From Cognatilysobacter bugurensis (GTDB lineage: Bacteria > Pseudomonadota > Gammaproteobacteria > Xanthomonadales > Xanthomonadaceae), in contig NZ_BMYD01000003.1 of NCBI RefSeq assembly GCF_014652095.1, positions 248,001-312,000 on the forward strand: DNA of 64,000 nt, in the 5' to 3' direction. Position numbers and translations under genes: made by a program. How positions within the stretch are numbered: the stretch's first letter is position 1; every line of letters begins with the position of its first letter. Below are positions 63,022-64,000 of this stretch, one piece after another. Under the pieces are notes generated by a model. It was not told the origin of the DNA, did not search any database, and saw only the letters and a list, made by a program, of their open reading frames with translations.

Positions 63022-63684
63022 GTGGTCCCCTCGCGTCTGTTCCTGTTGTTCCGGCCGATCCTCGCCGGGGCGAATGCGCGCGACCGCCTCGTCGCCTGCC
63101 TCGGTGCGCTGTTCGGCATCGCGCTGACCGCAGCGGTCACGTCGGCGACGCCGGGCCTCGTGCTCGCCGTGCCGATGGGCGCGACGGCCGTGCTGCTGTT
63201 CGCCGTGCCGTCGAGCCCGCTCGCGCAGCCGTGGCCGGTGATCGGGGGCAATACGGTGTCGGCGGTGGTCGGGCTGCTTGTCGGCGCGCTGGTGCCCGAT
63301 GAGCGACTCGCGGCGGGCGCAGCGGTCGCGTGCGCGATCGCCGTGATGTCGCTGCTGCGCTGCCTGCACCCGCCCGGCGGCGCAGTGGCGCTGCTCGTCG
63401 CCACCGGCGGCGCCGCGGCGTCCGGGCTGTGGTTTCCTGCGGTCGTGGCGGCGAACTGCCTCGTGCTCGTCGGCGCGGGCTGGCTGTTTCACCGCGTGTC
63501 CGGCCACTCCTACCCGCATCGGGCCGCGCTGGCCGCCGCGCCGGAACCGTTCGGCGTAACGGCCGACGACATCGACCGCGCACTCGAAGACGTGGACGAG
63601 GCGTTTGACATCAGCCGCGCCGACCTCGTCGCGCTGCTCGAGCGCGCGGAGGCGCACGCTGCGCAACGGCGTCGGTTGATGTGA
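63022..63684 (+). CDS. HPP family membrane protein
   Basis: A membrane protein of about 220 residues with four or five helices and the HPP motif LHPPGGAVALL, the signature of this family, in the middle. The C-terminal soluble part (about 150-220) is charged and helical. No in-frame ATG lies near; GTG at 63022 is preferred, GTG at 62953 is also possible. Some HPP proteins have been linked to nitrite transport; no role can be assigned here. The last gene in the window. Confidence 0.84.
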   Translation: MVPSRLFLLFRPILAGANARDRLVACLGALFGIALTAAVTSATPGLVLAVPMGATAVLLFAVPSSPLAQPWPVIGGNTVSAVVGLLVGALVPDERLAAGAAVACAIAVMSLLRCLHPPGGAVALLVATGGAAASGLWFPAVVAANCLVLVGAGWLFHRVSGHSYPHRAALAAAPEPFGVTADDIDRALEDVDEAFDISRADLVALLERAEAHAAQRRRLM

Positions 63685-63733
63685 TCCCGATGGTCCGCAT
63701 CCACGCCTGCGGTGCGATCGGCAAGAGTGCCGC

Positions 63734-63817
63734 TGACGACTGACGACTGACGACTGACGACTGACGGGTGACGGGTGACGGCTAAGGGCTAAGGGCTAAG
63801 GGCTAACGGCTAAGGGC
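63734..63817. repeat. Heptanucleotide tandem array, twelve units
   Basis: Twelve 7-base units in a row: four TGACGAC, two TGACGGG, one TGACGGC, then three TAAGGGC, one TAACGGC and one TAAGGGC. The units change stepwise along the array. It lies 50 bases after the last gene; the remaining sequence to 64000 shows nothing recognisable. Confidence 0.95.
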
Positions 63818-64000
63818 TGGCCGCCGAGCACCGCCGATTGCGAAGGGCGCCGCTTGAACGCTCACGTGCGGCGACGGCGCAGTGTCCACGCGGCCGCGAG
63901 GTGCCTGACCCCCGGGCCGGAACGCATCCCGCCGCAGACGCCCGGCGGCTCTACGCAATCAGGCCCTCACGCGCGACCGAGCGGGCACGCCCGGCCTCGT

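Overview
The window is a high-GC chromosomal segment (visibly about two-thirds G+C through most genes) of a gammaproteobacterium, most likely a member of the Xanthomonadaceae/Lysobacteraceae. The reasons are the gene order mreB-mreC-mreD-mrdA-rodA-mltB-rlpA-dacA-ybeD-lipB-lipA, a LOV-histidine kinase-receiver protein of the kind known from Xanthomonas, a split class II ribonucleotide reductase (NrdJa/NrdJb), heptanucleotide tandem repeats between genes, and Gly/Ala/Arg-rich codon use with GTG starts. No rRNA, tRNA, CRISPR array, prophage or intact insertion sequence was seen. The window starts inside mreB.

Layout. (1) 1-15.1 kb, core envelope and lipoate block: elongasome genes (mreB/C/D, PBP2, RodA), two outer-membrane lipoprotein lytic transglycosylases (MltB, RlpA), a DD-carboxypeptidase, YbeD, LipB, LipA and the tail-specific protease Prc, closed by a strong terminator. 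(2) 15.2-28.3 kb, transport and signalling: a YedA-type permease; a leftward MacAB-like operon (adaptor, ATPase, two permeases) running into a blue-light LOV hybrid kinase; a divergent ABC-2 exporter/sensor kinase/LuxR-type regulator operon with a perfect 16-bp palindrome upstream; then an M17 aminopeptidase and a YigB-like phosphatase. (3) 28.3-33.8 kb: a 395-bp nested inverted repeat, then a leftward stress-type cluster (Do protease, YqjD-like and YqjE-like membrane proteins, an unknown, an AI-2E-type permease). (4) 33.5-38.3 kb: nrdJa, a histone H1-like gene and nrdJb. (5) 38.3-42.1 kb: an AT-richer accessory island with a PIN_8-like nuclease candidate and a HEPN protein, followed by a serine beta-lactamase-like hydrolase. 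Related imperfect palindromes lie between and after these genes and recur to about 46.8 kb. (6) 42.1-64 kb: mostly small stand-alone genes, many secreted or of unknown function (VOC, DUF2846, DUF4184, DUF3500, retropepsin-like, YiaA, a second histone-like protein, TonB-C-like proteins, GH16, EAL, lactonase-like MBL, YbjN-like, YehS, DUF1428, YdcZ-like, PH, cupin, HPP), plus a cardiolipin synthase-like enzyme.

How genes work together. The first block builds, trims and remodels peptidoglycan for rod growth and cell separation; LipB and LipA make lipoyl groups in sequence. The exporter-kinase-regulator operon is arranged as a self-contained sense-and-export unit. NrdJa supplies the catalytic barrel of the B12-dependent reductase and NrdJb carries the C-terminal cysteine tail; a nine-adenine run just before that tail could let polymerase slippage produce a tail-less NrdJb. 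The most promising poorly described material is the PIN/HEPN island with its palindromes. All assignments are from reading the sequence and remembered family features; no database search was run.
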